DNA of 64,000 bases, from positions 992,001 through 1,056,000 of the forward strand of contig NC_015957.1 in NCBI RefSeq assembly GCF_000147815.2. Direction: 5' to 3'. This DNA is from Streptomyces violaceusniger Tu 4113 (GTDB taxonomy: Bacteria; Actinomycetota; Actinomycetes; Streptomycetales; Streptomycetaceae). Under the pieces are notes generated by a model that worked only from the letters and a program-made list of their open reading frames with translations, did not search any database and was not told the DNA's origin. Positions 29,102 to 40,960 of the stretch are shown here, piece by piece (position 1 is the stretch's first letter; every line of letters starts with the position of its first letter). Made by a program: the position numbers and the translations under genes.

Positions 29102-29357
29102 GGCGTCTCACCCTTGCCTTTCCTCCTTGGCTGCCTGAGCGTTCCAGCAGGTCCAGCAGCCGGTCCTCCTCCCGGTCGAACTCCTCGGGGCCGATCGCCC
29201 CCGACTCCAGGGCCTCGTTCAGCGCGGCCAGACGGGCGCGCAGCACCGACGGATGGCACAGCTCCTCCTCCGCGACGTCCCTGATGCGCTCCGCGACCCA
29301 CACCACCCCGTGCACCGGCGCCAGCGGGAAGAGGACGACCTGGCTCAGTACCCCCAT
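29094..29357 (-). CDS. gvpG: Gas vesicle protein GvpG
   Basis: 87 residues: a hydrophobic start (LSQVVLFPLAPVHGVVWVAERIRDVAEEE) and a charged helix (LNEALESGAIGPEEFDREEDRLLDLLE), the GvpG signature. GvpG is an accessory assembly factor. It follows gvpF with a one-base gap and overlaps gvpJ. Confidence 0.92.
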   Translation of the reverse strand: MGVLSQVVLFPLAPVHGVVWVAERIRDVAEEELCHPSVLRARLAALNEALESGAIGPEEFDREEDRLLDLLERSGSQGGKARVRRHD

Positions 29358-29358
29358 G

Positions 29359-30087
29359 TCAGGCCCGGCCTTCCGCGAAGCTGTAGCAGGGCAGCGGTCC
29401 GGTGAGCCGCAGCTCGACCCGGTCGCGGTGGCCGGCCGCGAAGCGCTCCACCACGCCGTGGAACCGCCGCTCCTCGCGCCGGTCCAGCAGGAAGGAGACG
29501 TTCAGCACGCATCCCTCGACCTCCGGGCCGTGCACCTTGGCGTCCGCCACGGCGGAGAGCTCCGCGAGCACCGCGGCCGCGGCGGCCGCCGCTCTGCGCC
29601 TCAGCCCGCGCGCCACGGCCTCGCCGAGCCGCACGCTGGCCTCGTACCCCGGGGCCCTGCGGGCGGCGGTGCGCAACCGGCTCACCTCGGGGTCCTCACG
29701 TACCAGCGAGCTCAGGTCGGCCTCGGTGGGCAGCGCCTTGAGGTTCATCTCGACCCGCCCGTCGACGCGTTCCAGCGCGGCCAGGCAGTCGTTCTGGGAG
29801 GACAGCAACTGCTGCCGCACCGCCTCCTCGTCGGGGGCGATCATCCCGAACCGCATCGGCAGCACCGGCCCGTCCACCGCCAGCGCCAGGGCGAGGTCCT
29901 GGTGGGCGAGGAGGTCGCGCCGCTTGGCGCGCGGCCGGGCGGGAGCGTCGCTGATCACCGCGGCCAGCGCTCCGGCCCGGAGGGTACGGACCGGAGCGGG
30001 CCGCTCGCCCACTCCGGTGCGGCCGGGCGGCACCGCGTGGGTGGCGCGGACGACGCCGTAGACGTACACGCTCCCGGGCGCGGTCAT
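29359..30087 (-). CDS. gvpF: Gas vesicle protein GvpF
   Basis: 242 residues of the GvpL/F family: VYVYGVVRATHAVPPG, RRDLLAHQDLALALAVDGPVLPMRFGMI, VEMNLKAL, EGCVLNVSFLLDRREERRFHGVVERF and LTGPLPCYSFAEGRA. GvpF is thought to stabilise GvpA during assembly. The ribosome site GAGGAGGA before ATG 30087 lies in a duplicated copy of the gvpA 3' end. Confidence 0.93.
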   Translation of the reverse strand: MTAPGSVYVYGVVRATHAVPPGRTGVGERPAPVRTLRAGALAAVISDAPARPRAKRRDLLAHQDLALALAVDGPVLPMRFGMIAPDEEAVRQQLLSSQNDCLAALERVDGRVEMNLKALPTEADLSSLVREDPEVSRLRTAARRAPGYEASVRLGEAVARGLRRRAAAAAAAVLAELSAVADAKVHGPEVEGCVLNVSFLLDRREERRFHGVVERFAAGHRDRVELRLTGPLPCYSFAEGRA

Positions 30088-30128
30088 GGATCAGTCCTCC
30101 TCGGAGTCACGGATCAGTCCTCCTCGGA
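30088..30128. repeat. 18-bp duplication of the gvpA 3' end
   Basis: GGATCAGTCCTCCTCGGA occurs at 30088-30105 and 30111-30128. The right copy contains the gvpA stop (30114-30116) and its last Glu-Glu-Asp codons. The left copy supplies the Shine-Dalgarno sequence of gvpF. Confidence 0.9.
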
Positions 30129-30593
30129 AGAAGCGGAACGGCGGCGGGGGCGGGAGCCGGCGGCCGCGGTGCGCCGCCGGGGGCGGCTCTCCCGCTCCTC
30201 TTCCTCCTCGTCGTCATCGGCCCCGACGACCTTCTTGACCTTCTCTCCCACGCCTTCCACCGCCTTCTTGGCCTTCTTCTTGCCGAGGCCGGTGGCCATC
30301 CGGCCGGCCGGGCTCCCGCCGCCGCCCGCCATCCCGCCCAGCAGTTCGGGAACGGTCTTGCTGCGGTCGAATTCGAGGTCCACGCGGTTGCAGGCTTCGG
30401 CGAAGCGGAGGTAGGTGTCCACGCTGGCGACCACGATGCGGGCGTCGATCTTCAGGATCTCGATGCCGACGAGGGAGACCCGGATGAAGATGTCGATCAC
30501 CATGCCCCGGTCGAGGATGAGTTCCAGGACGTCGTAGAGGGTGCCGGTCCGCTGGATGCAGACGACCTCTTCCGTGTATGTGCCAGTGGGCAT
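30114..30593 (-). CDS. gvpA: Gas vesicle structural protein GvpA with long charged tail
   Basis: 159 residues. The shell-forming core is residues about 17-68 (LYDVLELILDRGMVIDIFIRVSLVGIEILKIDARIVVASVDTYLRFAEA), very close to canonical GvpA. Cyanobacterial and haloarchaeal GvpA are about 70-80 residues. Here a tail of about 85 residues follows: Gly-rich, then Lys-rich, then alternating acidic (DDDEEEEE) and Arg-rich blocks. Known: Streptomyces GvpA proteins carry such tails. Whether true vesicles form is open. ATG at 30593 has AAAGGA upstream. The acidic and Arg blocks could bind each other or nucleic acid (inference). Confidence 0.92.
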   Translation of the reverse strand: MPTGTYTEEVVCIQRTGTLYDVLELILDRGMVIDIFIRVSLVGIEILKIDARIVVASVDTYLRFAEACNRVDLEFDRSKTVPELLGGMAGGGGSPAGRMATGLGKKKAKKAVEGVGEKVKKVVGADDDEEEEERESRPRRRTAAAGSRPRRRSASSEED

Positions 30594-30607
30594 CTCGGGG
30601 CGTCCTT

Positions 30608-30655
30608 TCAGCGGTCTTCTCAGCGGTCGTCTCAGCGGTCGTCTCAGCAGTCGTC
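30608..30655. repeat. Four-copy 12-bp tandem repeat between gvpO and gvpA
   Basis: TCAGCGGTCGTC-type units at 30608, 30620, 30632 and 30644, with one or two changes each. The last copy begins with the gvpO stop codon complement (30644-30646), so the array extends from the gvpO 3' end toward gvpA. Confidence 0.88.
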
Positions 30656-30955
30656 GGCCGCACCGCGCCGGTAGCGGCGGACCCTCCGGTATTCCTGGAG
30701 TTCGCCCCGCTGGTCGACGCGCACCTCGTAGGTGGCCAGCAGGCTGGTGGTGTCGGGGATCCGAGCGACCTCGAGGACGTCCACGCTGACGACCCAGCCG
30801 TCCTCGTCGCGGGTCACGCCGCTGACGCCCTCGGGCTCATGGACGATCAGTGAGGCGAGCTGTTCGCACGCGTACCGGGCGGCCTCGGCCGGCCTGGGCG
30901 GCCGTGACCGGGGGCTCGTCTTGGTGGACGATGGGTGCGGTTTTCCCTCTGCCAT
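30644..30955 (-). CDS. gvpO: Gas vesicle protein GvpO
   Basis: 103 residues from ATG 30955: a basic, Ser/Pro-rich start, then the GvpO core (AARYACEQLASLIVHEPEGVSGVTRDEDGWVVSVDVLEVARIPDTTSLLATYEVRVDQRGELQEYRRVRRYRRG). First gene of the gvp operon, the usual Streptomyces order. In-frame GTG at 30973 is an alternative; neither start has a strong ribosome site. Confidence 0.9.
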   Translation of the reverse strand: MAEGKPHPSSTKTSPRSRPPRPAEAARYACEQLASLIVHEPEGVSGVTRDEDGWVVSVDVLEVARIPDTTSLLATYEVRVDQRGELQEYRRVRRYRRGAADDC

Positions 30956-31666
30956 GTGTATCAGTGTGATCACAGGGTGTGTCCGGCCGCCTGTCGTGAT
31001 GGGCCGGACGTGGGACCGTCAGCGGCTACCGCCGGGAGCCGCCCGCCTCCGGACTCGGGCTGCTCGGGCCTCGGGCTGCCGGGCTGCCGGGCTGTTACGC
31101 GGTACGCCCCCGGCCCCGGTGCGCTCACGGGGCAGCGCACCGGGACCGGGCGTCGTCTGCTCAGTCCGCGGTGAGGCGGCGCACCGAGCGGGCGGTGCGG
31201 CATTACGGCCACCGCGAGGGGACGCGGCTCGTGGGCTCACCCCGGGGGCCGGTGCCACATTCACTCGGTCCGAGGCCGCGTGACGGCGGGGGCGGCAAGG
31301 GGGTAACCGCCTCACCCGTCACCCCCGCCTGCCGTACGGTGATCGAGGCACCCTTGGAGGGCAGAGGGCCACGCAGCCGGTTCACGGTGGTGGGGCGCTG
31401 ATCCCCAGACCTGATAAGACGTTCCCCGCACCGCGTGCCGCACTCGGTCAGGTCGCGCCCTCCCCGCCTGGCGGAGATGACGTCCGCATGCCGCTGAGCG
31501 GGCCGCCCAGGTGCTCGACAAGCAGGATCCAAAGTGGCAGGTGGCCATGGATGAGATCCGGGAGATCATGCAGGCTGTCGTCGGGTGGCCGTACTCTGGA
31601 AGACCCCGGCCCGTGACACGTGTCGGGTCGTTCGCGTTGTCCGCCTCCGGGATGGAATACCCCTTT
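30956..31666. other. Spacer between gvp operon and mfd, with a large hairpin
   Basis: About 710 bp with no credible gene on either strand. A long inverted repeat at 31109-31150 (CCCGGCCCCGGTGCGCT against AGCGCACCGGGACCGGG, one mismatch) could be a terminator or leader structure. The palindrome GACACGTGTC at about 31614-31623 lies in the expected mfd promoter region. An in-frame extension of mfd to 31511 exists but is not mfd-like. Confidence 0.5.
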
Positions 31667-35221
<3,555 letters not shown>

Positions 35222-35318
35222 CGACGACCCTGGGGTCGTGGGGGTGCGGCTGTTCTGAAGGGTGGCTTGTCGGTAACCGGCTTGCCCGCGGAGCCACCGT
35301 GCAATGGAAAATGCATGC

Positions 35319-35597
35319 ATGGTGGCTCTACAGATTCGGGATGTGCCGGACGAGGTCCGCGCGATACTGGCCGAACGGGCGAGGCAGCTGGGCCAGTCCC
35401 TCCAGGGATATTTGCTGGACCTGGTCAAGAACGAGGCCGAGCGAGCGGGCAACGTTGCGCTGTTGCAGCGCTTCGAGGGCCGATCGGACGGCGCCGAGAG
35501 CTCCATGAACGAGACCGTGCGCGAGCTCGACGCCGATCGCACGGCGCGCGCCGCCGGGCTCGGCTTCTCGCCGGGCGAACCGGGAGAGACCGCGTGA
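35319..35597 (+). CDS. Ribbon-helix-helix antitoxin, FitA/VapB type
   Basis: 92 residues. MVALQIRDVPDEVRAILAERARQLGQSLQGYLLDLV is the RHH DNA-binding fold typical of FitA-like antitoxins. The C-terminal tail (VRELDADRTARAAGLGFSP) would mask the toxin active site. An in-frame ATG 15 bases upstream exists. The stop overlaps the toxin GTG (GTGA), the standard coupling of antitoxin first. TGCATGCATG just before the start may be an operator. Confidence 0.88.
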   Translation: MVALQIRDVPDEVRAILAERARQLGQSLQGYLLDLVKNEAERAGNVALLQRFEGRSDGAESSMNETVRELDADRTARAAGLGFSPGEPGETA

Positions 35598-35989
35598 TCA
35601 TTGTTGATGCGGGCGTGCTCACCGAAGCGCTCACCGGGGACGCCGCCGCCGGGAAGGCGGCCCGCGCCCGCCTCGCCCAGGATCCGCATTGGGCGGCGCC
35701 CGGCCATCTCATCCTCGAGACCTTCCACGCGGTACGCGGTCGGCTCCTCGGGAAGAAGATCGCCCAAGCTCGCGCCGACGACGCCGTGGCCGCGCTGACC
35801 GGGGCGTCGATCGAGGCGATCGGCGTCCAGCCGCTCCTCATACGGATGTGGGAGCTGCGGAGCCAGGTCTCGGGCTACGACGCGGCGTACGTCGCGGCTG
35901 CGGAGGTATACCGGGCTCCACTGATTACCGGCGACGCCAGGCTGAGCCGTTGCACCGTGGCGCGCTGCGAGATCGAAGTTATCGGCTGA
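35594..35989 (+). CDS. PIN-domain ribonuclease toxin, VapC/FitB type
   Basis: 131 residues from GTG 35594. The acidic PIN site is complete: Asp5 (IIVDAGVLTEALTG), Glu in HLILETFHAVRGRLLG, Asp in SGYDAAYVAAAEVY and Asp in PLITGDARLS. Known: VapC/FitB toxins cleave tRNA or rRNA when the antitoxin is degraded. It forms a complete module with the preceding RHH gene. Confidence 0.9.
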   Translation: MIIVDAGVLTEALTGDAAAGKAARARLAQDPHWAAPGHLILETFHAVRGRLLGKKIAQARADDAVAALTGASIEAIGVQPLLIRMWELRSQVSGYDAAYVAAAEVYRAPLITGDARLSRCTVARCEIEVIG

Positions 35990-35997
35990 CCGCCCGG

Positions 35998-36025
35998 GCC
36001 GGGCGGGGACAGGGGCGGGCCGCGC
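35998..36025. repeat. 28-bp direct repeat, left copy
   Basis: GCCGGGCGGGGACAGGGGCG and the next eight bases recur with one mismatch at 36834-36861. The two copies bracket the HigBA-like module. Confidence 0.8.
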
Positions 36026-36046
36026 CGCCCCGGGGCGCGATCGCGC

Positions 36047-36391
36047 TCAGGCGATGCGGATCTGTTGATCGTCGACTTCGAGCACCAGCGTCAGCCGGGC
36101 GCCGAGGGCCTGCGCATAGGCGCGCATCGCCGTGAGGTCCACCGCCTTGCCCTGCTCCAGTTGGGAGACGCGGGCCTGGGTGATGCCGAGCTGGACGGCG
36201 GCCTGTTGCTGGGTGAGCCCCCGTTCCCTCCGCAGCCGCTGCAGGTGATGGCCCAAGAGGTGGGCCTCCTGCTGCAGACGTGCCGCCTCTTTACGAGCCG
36301 CCCACTCGGCCTCGCCCACTTCGGGGTGGGCCTCGCGACGGATCCGCTCGGCGCTCCTCTTGACCTCGTCCCACGAGGTGAAACCGTTCAT
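36047..36391 (-). CDS. XRE-family antitoxin, HigA type
   Basis: 114 residues. An N-terminal helical stretch (SWDEVKRSAERIRREAHPEVGEAEWAARKEAARL) is followed by a Cro/CI helix-turn-helix (LRRERGLTQQQAAVQLGITQARVSQLEQGKAVDLTAMRAYAQALGARL). Order toxin then antitoxin with ATGA overlap is the HigBA arrangement. It should repress the module promoter. It appears intact although its toxin is frameshifted. Confidence 0.88.
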   Translation of the reverse strand: MNGFTSWDEVKRSAERIRREAHPEVGEAEWAARKEAARLQQEAHLLGHHLQRLRRERGLTQQQAAVQLGITQARVSQLEQGKAVDLTAMRAYAQALGARLTLVLEVDDQQIRIA

Positions 36392-36758
36392 TCCGCCGCC
36401 TTCTCCTTGTGGTCGAGGTACTGCCGGTAGCGCTCCTCGGCGAGCGGAACGGCGGTGTCGTACCAGCGTCGCCAATTGCCCGCCTTGTCGCCCGCCACGA
36501 GGAGGATGCACTCCCGGTCGGGGTCGAAGACGAAGAGGATGCGGATTTCGGTCCGGCCCCCGAGCCCGGGCGTAACTCCTTGAGGTTCTTCATCGAGCTG
36601 CCGTGAATCACATCGGCCATAGGACGACCGAGGCTCGGTCCTATCTCGGCCAGCAGCTCGATGGCCTGCTCCACCGAGTCGGCCGAATGCGGATCGTGAG
36701 CACATAGGGCGAGGAACCAGTCGGCCACCTCGTCATGGATGTTGATTGACCACGTCAC
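36388..36758 (-). pseudogene. HigB/RelE-like (Gp49 family) toxin, frameshifted
   Basis: From GTG 36758 the frame gives TWSINIHDEVADWFLALCAHDPHSADSVEQAIELL .. MKNLKELRPG, then shifts. The expected continuation GRTEIRILFVFDPDRECILLVAGDKAGNWRRWY .. YRQYLDHKEKAAE is in the neighbouring frame and ends at 36388, overlapping the antitoxin start. A C5 run (36557-36561 on the plus strand) sits at the switch; one extra base would restore a protein of about 124 residues. Known: this family cleaves mRNA in translating ribosomes. It contains a TTA leucine codon just before the shift. Either a true null allele or a sequencing error. Confidence 0.8.
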
Positions 36759-36833
36759 AGGCCAGTATAAGCAGTCACTTGTAGAAGCGCATGCTTTTAT
36801 TGCCGGATCATTCACTCGCATGGGTGGGCCGGC

Positions 36834-36861
36834 GCCGGGCGGGGGCAGGGGCGGGCCGCGC
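36834..36861. repeat. 28-bp direct repeat, right copy
   Basis: Matches 35998-36025 with one A/G difference. The remainder of the gap to 37083 is GC-rich with short GAACGGTGAG repeats near 37000 and holds no gene. Confidence 0.8.
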
Positions 36862-37083
36862 GCAACACCCCCGTCGTCGCGCGGCGGCCGCCCCGGATCG
36901 TGAGGCCCGGCGGGCTGGGCCAGTTCAGGACATTAGGCGGGCGTGGCAGCGGCGGCGAGGAACGATGTGCACAGTGAGGGCGGCGGGTGGTTCCCGTTCG
37001 AACGGTGAGTGCTCTGGTGAACGGTGAGAACGGGGGCGAACGGCTAGTGCGCTGACGCGAACGGCCCGGGGTGCGGGCCGGTC

Positions 37084-38637
37084 TCAGAGTGAGCCCAGTG
37101 CCCGCATGGCCAGCCACAGTTCGTACTTCGCGCTCGGCGCGGTCAGGAGGGAGCGGCCCAGCACGTCCTCCGCCCTGGTCAGGCGCTTGCGCGCGCCCGG
37201 TGGCGAGATGCCGAGGGCGACGGCTGCCGCGGGGAGTCGGGCGTCGGCGCGCAGCCAGGTGCGTACGGTCTCCACACCGGCCGTGGGCCTGGCCGCTTCC
37301 AGGGGGCGCAACTGGGCCCGGGCCCAGGTCCCGGCGGCGGGTGTGCCCAGCACCGTGTCCAGCGTGGCGGTGGGTCCCGGCGGGGCCTGGGCGCGGGCCG
37401 CCGCGGCCTGGGGCGCGGTGTGCAGCCGCAGGGCGAGCCAGGCGGCCGACTGCGCGGCCAGGCTGCGGCTGACCTCCACGCCCAGCAGCTCATCGAGATG
37501 GCGCAGCCGCGCGGCGAGCGTATTGCGGTGGATCTTCAGATGGCGGCTGGCCGCTCCACCGAAGCTGAGCCACGACCCGAGTGTGCCCAGCAGTTCCTGC
37601 GGGCCGGGGTCGGCGCGGCGGGCCGGGGCGTAGCGCAGGCAGGGCGCCAGGAGTTCGCTCGCCCACAGATACCCCTCCGGGCCCGCCAGTACGGTCACGT
37701 CCACGTCGCCGCCGAATCCGGCGCGGCGCTCGGGCGCGTTACGGGCCACCGCCAGTGCGTGGATGGCCTGCTCATAGGCGGTCGGCGTGTCCCGCAGCGC
37801 GACCGCCGCGCTCACCCCGACCCGGCACTCCGGCACCAGCCGGACGATCAGCAGGTCCAGTGATGCGGGGAGTGGGGGGTGAGGGTCGTCGCTCGCCGTG
37901 GCGCGGTCCGTCCCGGCGGCCGGGGGCGTCGTCTCCGGCGGTACGAGCGCCAGGACGTGGTTCGGGCGTACCGGGCACGGCACGATCCACGCCGCGCCGC
38001 CTGCCTCGCGGTCGATCCGCCGGGCGATCTCGCGCCGCCGGGGCTGCGGACACTCGATCACATACATCTGGACCACCGCGGGCAGCGCCGGCCGCAGCGC
38101 CCCGGCGATCCGCTGCGCGGCGGGCACGCTGCCCACCATCAGCAGATGCAGCACCGCCTCCCGGCTGTGCTCCTCGGCCGATTCGATCCGCCGCCGCGCC
38201 CGTTCGGCCTGCTCCAGCCGCCAGCACAGGGCGAGGGTGCGGGCGGCGTCGGCGAGCAGCATTCCGCAGTGCGGATCGTCCGGCCCGATGACGGCCAGAT
38301 ACGTGCGCGGGTCGGTGTCGAGCGCGATCAGATGCACCGGAGGCCCCTCGCCCCCGCCCAGCACGGCGGACGGCGCCCCGCGCCGGTGCAGCTCGACGGC
38401 CGCGTCGGCGGCGGCGTCGGCGACCGGCCGCGCCACCGCCGGGTCGTGCTCCCCGCCCGGCCCGGCCAGCACCCGGCCCGTGTCCCCGACCAGCATGGCC
38501 GGGCCCCCGGTGCGCCGGGTCAGCCAGCCGAGCATCTCCCGTACCGCCCCGCGCCTGGAGGCCAGCCGGGCGAGGGCGAGAACGTTGTCGGCGCGGTCGG
38601 CGCGGTCGGCGCGCACTTCGGAGGGCGATGCGGGCAT
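37084..38637 (-). CDS. PucR/CdaR-type transcriptional regulator
   Basis: 517 residues. N-terminal sensor region (about 30-180), a GGDEF-like remnant in the middle typical of PucR proteins (VGVSAAVALRDTPTAYEQAIHALAVAR), and a helix-turn-helix SRHLKIHRNTLAARLRHLDELLGV. Then an unusual second C-terminal HTH-like segment (RLPAAAVALGISPPGARKRLTRAEDVLG). Known: PucR regulators control purine, amino acid or peptide catabolism. It adjoins the gamma-glutamyltransferase and peptide ABC operon, which it may control (inference). N-terminal RADRADRAD is a small codon repeat. Confidence 0.88.
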   Translation of the reverse strand: MPASPSEVRADRADRADNVLALARLASRRGAVREMLGWLTRRTGGPAMLVGDTGRVLAGPGGEHDPAVARPVADAAADAAVELHRRGAPSAVLGGGEGPPVHLIALDTDPRTYLAVIGPDDPHCGMLLADAARTLALCWRLEQAERARRRIESAEEHSREAVLHLLMVGSVPAAQRIAGALRPALPAVVQMYVIECPQPRRREIARRIDREAGGAAWIVPCPVRPNHVLALVPPETTPPAAGTDRATASDDPHPPLPASLDLLIVRLVPECRVGVSAAVALRDTPTAYEQAIHALAVARNAPERRAGFGGDVDVTVLAGPEGYLWASELLAPCLRYAPARRADPGPQELLGTLGSWLSFGGAASRHLKIHRNTLAARLRHLDELLGVEVSRSLAAQSAAWLALRLHTAPQAAAARAQAPPGPTATLDTVLGTPAAGTWARAQLRPLEAARPTAGVETVRTWLRADARLPAAAVALGISPPGARKRLTRAEDVLGRSLLTAPSAKYELWLAMRALGSL

Positions 38638-38738
38638 GAAAAGCACATTAGTTCCGATCGCCTGGGTTCCCGAAAGGGCTCGGACCGGTCTTCGGAATCG
38701 GCGGCGGCCAAGGGAAGGGGCGCGGCCAGGCTCGGCCG

Positions 38739-38904
38739 GTGTCCACCGTCATAGCCGCCATGATCACCGCCGTCGTCGGCATCCTCGGCGCCCTCTTCCC
38801 GTCCCTCCTCCAGCAGCGCATGACGGTACGTCAACGGGAGGGGGCGCGCGTACGGAGGACCGGCGGCGCCGCATCGAGGAGCGCCGGACCGCCTACACCG
38901 CGAT
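38739..38904 (+). pseudogene. Remnant of a short Streptomyces membrane-anchored protein
   Basis: From GTG 38739: STVIAAMITAVVGILGALFPSLLQQRMTVRQRE, then a shift of frame at a G5 run near 38850, then RTEDRRRRIEERRTAYTAM. Together these match the opening of a common Streptomyces family (one helix, then a charged RRTAYTALN-type helix), but homology ends at about 38904 and the rest is missing. Single-base loss plus truncation marks it as decayed. It fills the spacer between the PucR and gamma-glutamyltransferase genes (38638-38986). Confidence 0.5.
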
Positions 38905-38986
38905 GAAGGGGCGGGGAGGGGTGCGGCCCGCCGCAGGCGTCACGATCCGTCGGACACCACCTGGCGCGCACGCCGCCCCACCGCGG

Positions 38987-40914
38987 TCACCGCCCCACCG
39001 CGTACCCCTGCGCGCCCCGCGGATTCGCGGCGGCCAGCAGCACCCCCGTCTCGGGGTCGCGGGCGACCGCGCACAGCCGTCCCTCCGACCAGGGCTCGCC
39101 GACCACCACATCGTGGCCGCGGCGGCGCAGCTCGGCTACGGCGGCCTCGCCGACCCGCGACTCCACGACCACCCGTCCCGCCGTCATCGCCCGCGGGTGG
39201 AAGGAGCCGGGGAAGGATTCCTGGTGCCAGTTGGGGGCGTCGATGGCGCCTTGCAGATCCAGCCCGGAGCGCACCGGCGCCCGCAGTGCGACCCCGAGGA
39301 AGAAGTGCGTGCTCCACTGGTCCTGCTGATCGCCGCCCGGGGTGCCGAAGGCCATGACGGGGGTGTCGCCGCGCAGTGCGAGCGAGGGGGTGAGCGTGGT
39401 GCGGGGGCGGCGGCCGGGGGTGAGGGAGCTGGGCAGTCCGTGGTCCAGCCAGGTCATCTGGAGCCGGGTGCCGAGCGGGAAGCCCAGCGCGGGGATGACG
39501 GGGTTGGACTGCAGCCAGCCACCGCTGGGCGTGGCCGCGACCATGTTGCCCCAGCGGTCCACGACGTCGAGGTGGCAGGTGTCGCCCCGCGTCACCCCGT
39601 CCGTCCCGACGGCCGGTTCGCCGTCGGCCCGTTCGCCCGCAGCCGATCCCCGAACGGCCGACCCCCGACGGCCGCTGATCCCCCGACCGCCGGTCCGCCG
39701 AGGGCCGGCCCCCGGTCCGGTCCGCCGACCGTCGGCTCCCCGCCGCCCGGCCCGGCGACCGGTCCGGCCGTCCCGGAGGCCGCGCGGGCCACGGCGGCCA
39801 GTGCCTGCTTGCTCAGCCGCGGCGTGCGGCCCCCAGGGTGCCCCGGGCGCAGCTCGTACGAGGCCCCCTCGCCGATCAGCCGCCGCCGCTCGTCGTTGTA
39901 CGGACGGGAGAGCAGCTCCGCCAGCGGCACGTCGGCGGCGTCCCCGTACCACGCCTCGCGGTCGGCCATGGCCAGCTTGCCGCCCTCGATCAGGGTGTGC
40001 AGGAAGTCGGGCGTGCCCAGGTCGTCCGCGGTCAGTCCGTCCGGTAGCAGGGCGAGTTGCTGCAGTAGCACCGGCCCCTGGCTCCAGGGCCCGGCCTTGC
40101 ACACGGTCCAGCCGTTCCAGGAGTGGCTGACCGGCGCCTCGTACGTGGCCTCGAAGGCGGCCAGATCGTCCCCGGTGAGCGTCCCGGCGTGGCGCTGCCC
40201 GGACGAGTCCATCGCCGGCCGGGCCGCCGCGTCCGCCAGCTCCCGCGCGATGAAGCCCTCGCGCCAGATCCGGCGGGCCGCCTCGATCTGTGTCTCGCGC
40301 CCCGGCCCTGCCCCCTCCGCCTCGGCGATCAGCCGCCGCCAGGTGGCGGCGAGCGCGGGGTTGGTGAGCAGCCGTCCGGCGGCGGGGGATTCCCCGTCCG
40401 GCAGGTACAGCTCGGCCGAGGTCGTCCACTCGGTCTCGAACAGCTCCCGTACCGCCTCGACCGTCTCGCCGATCCGCTCGACGGCGGGATGGCCGTGCTC
40501 GGCGTAGCCGATCGCGTACCGCAGCACCTCGGCGAGCCGCTTCGTCCCGTGGTCGCGCAGCAGCACCAACCAGGCGTCGAACGCACCGGGCACCGCCGCC
40601 GCGAGCGGGCCGGTGCCCGGGACGAGGTCGAGGCCGAGCGCGGTGTAGTGGTCGATGGTGGCACCGGCGGGGGCCGGGCCCTGGCCGCACAGCACGGTGG
40701 GTTCGCCGCCCGCCGGGGCGAGGATGATCGGCACCTCACCGGCGGGCCCGTTCAGATGCGGCTCGACCACATGCAGGACGAACCCGGCGGCCACGGCCGC
40801 GTCGAAGGCGTTGCCGCCGTCCTCCAGGACGGCCATGGCGGACTGCGAGGCGAGCCAGTGAGTGGAGGACACCATGCCATGGGTGCCCTGCAGGGTGGGC
40901 CGGGTGGTGAACAT
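38987..40914 (-). pseudogene. ggt: Gamma-glutamyltransferase, frameshifted between large and small subunit
   Basis: ATG 40914 (AGGAG upstream) opens the large subunit: THGMVSSTHWLASQSAMAVLEDGGNAFDAAVAAGFVLHVVEPHLNGPAGE, continuing to a stop at 39592. The small subunit with the autoprocessing threonine (RGDTCHLDVVDRWGNMVAATPSGGW) and GGDQQDQW lies in another frame ending at 38987. The switch falls in a Gly/Pro-rich linker (about 39610-39720) with several C5 runs; one added base would fuse both into about 642 residues. Known: the enzyme self-cleaves before that Thr and hydrolyses glutathione-like amides. As written, no active enzyme can form. It heads toward the peptide ABC genes. Confidence 0.88.
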
Positions 40915-40960
40915 GCGGCGGGCTCCTGATCTCGTACGGGGGCGGGTGTGCGGGCGGATC

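Noticed and set aside
31171..31401. Small frames in the gvp-mfd spacer
   Set aside because: No ribosome site and no recognisable sequence; they overlap hairpin-rich GC stretches.
38987..40914. Two separate genes for the large and small gamma-glutamyltransferase subunits
   Set aside because: The small-subunit frame has no start or ribosome site before its catalytic Thr. The family is made as one self-cleaving chain, so a frameshift explains it better.
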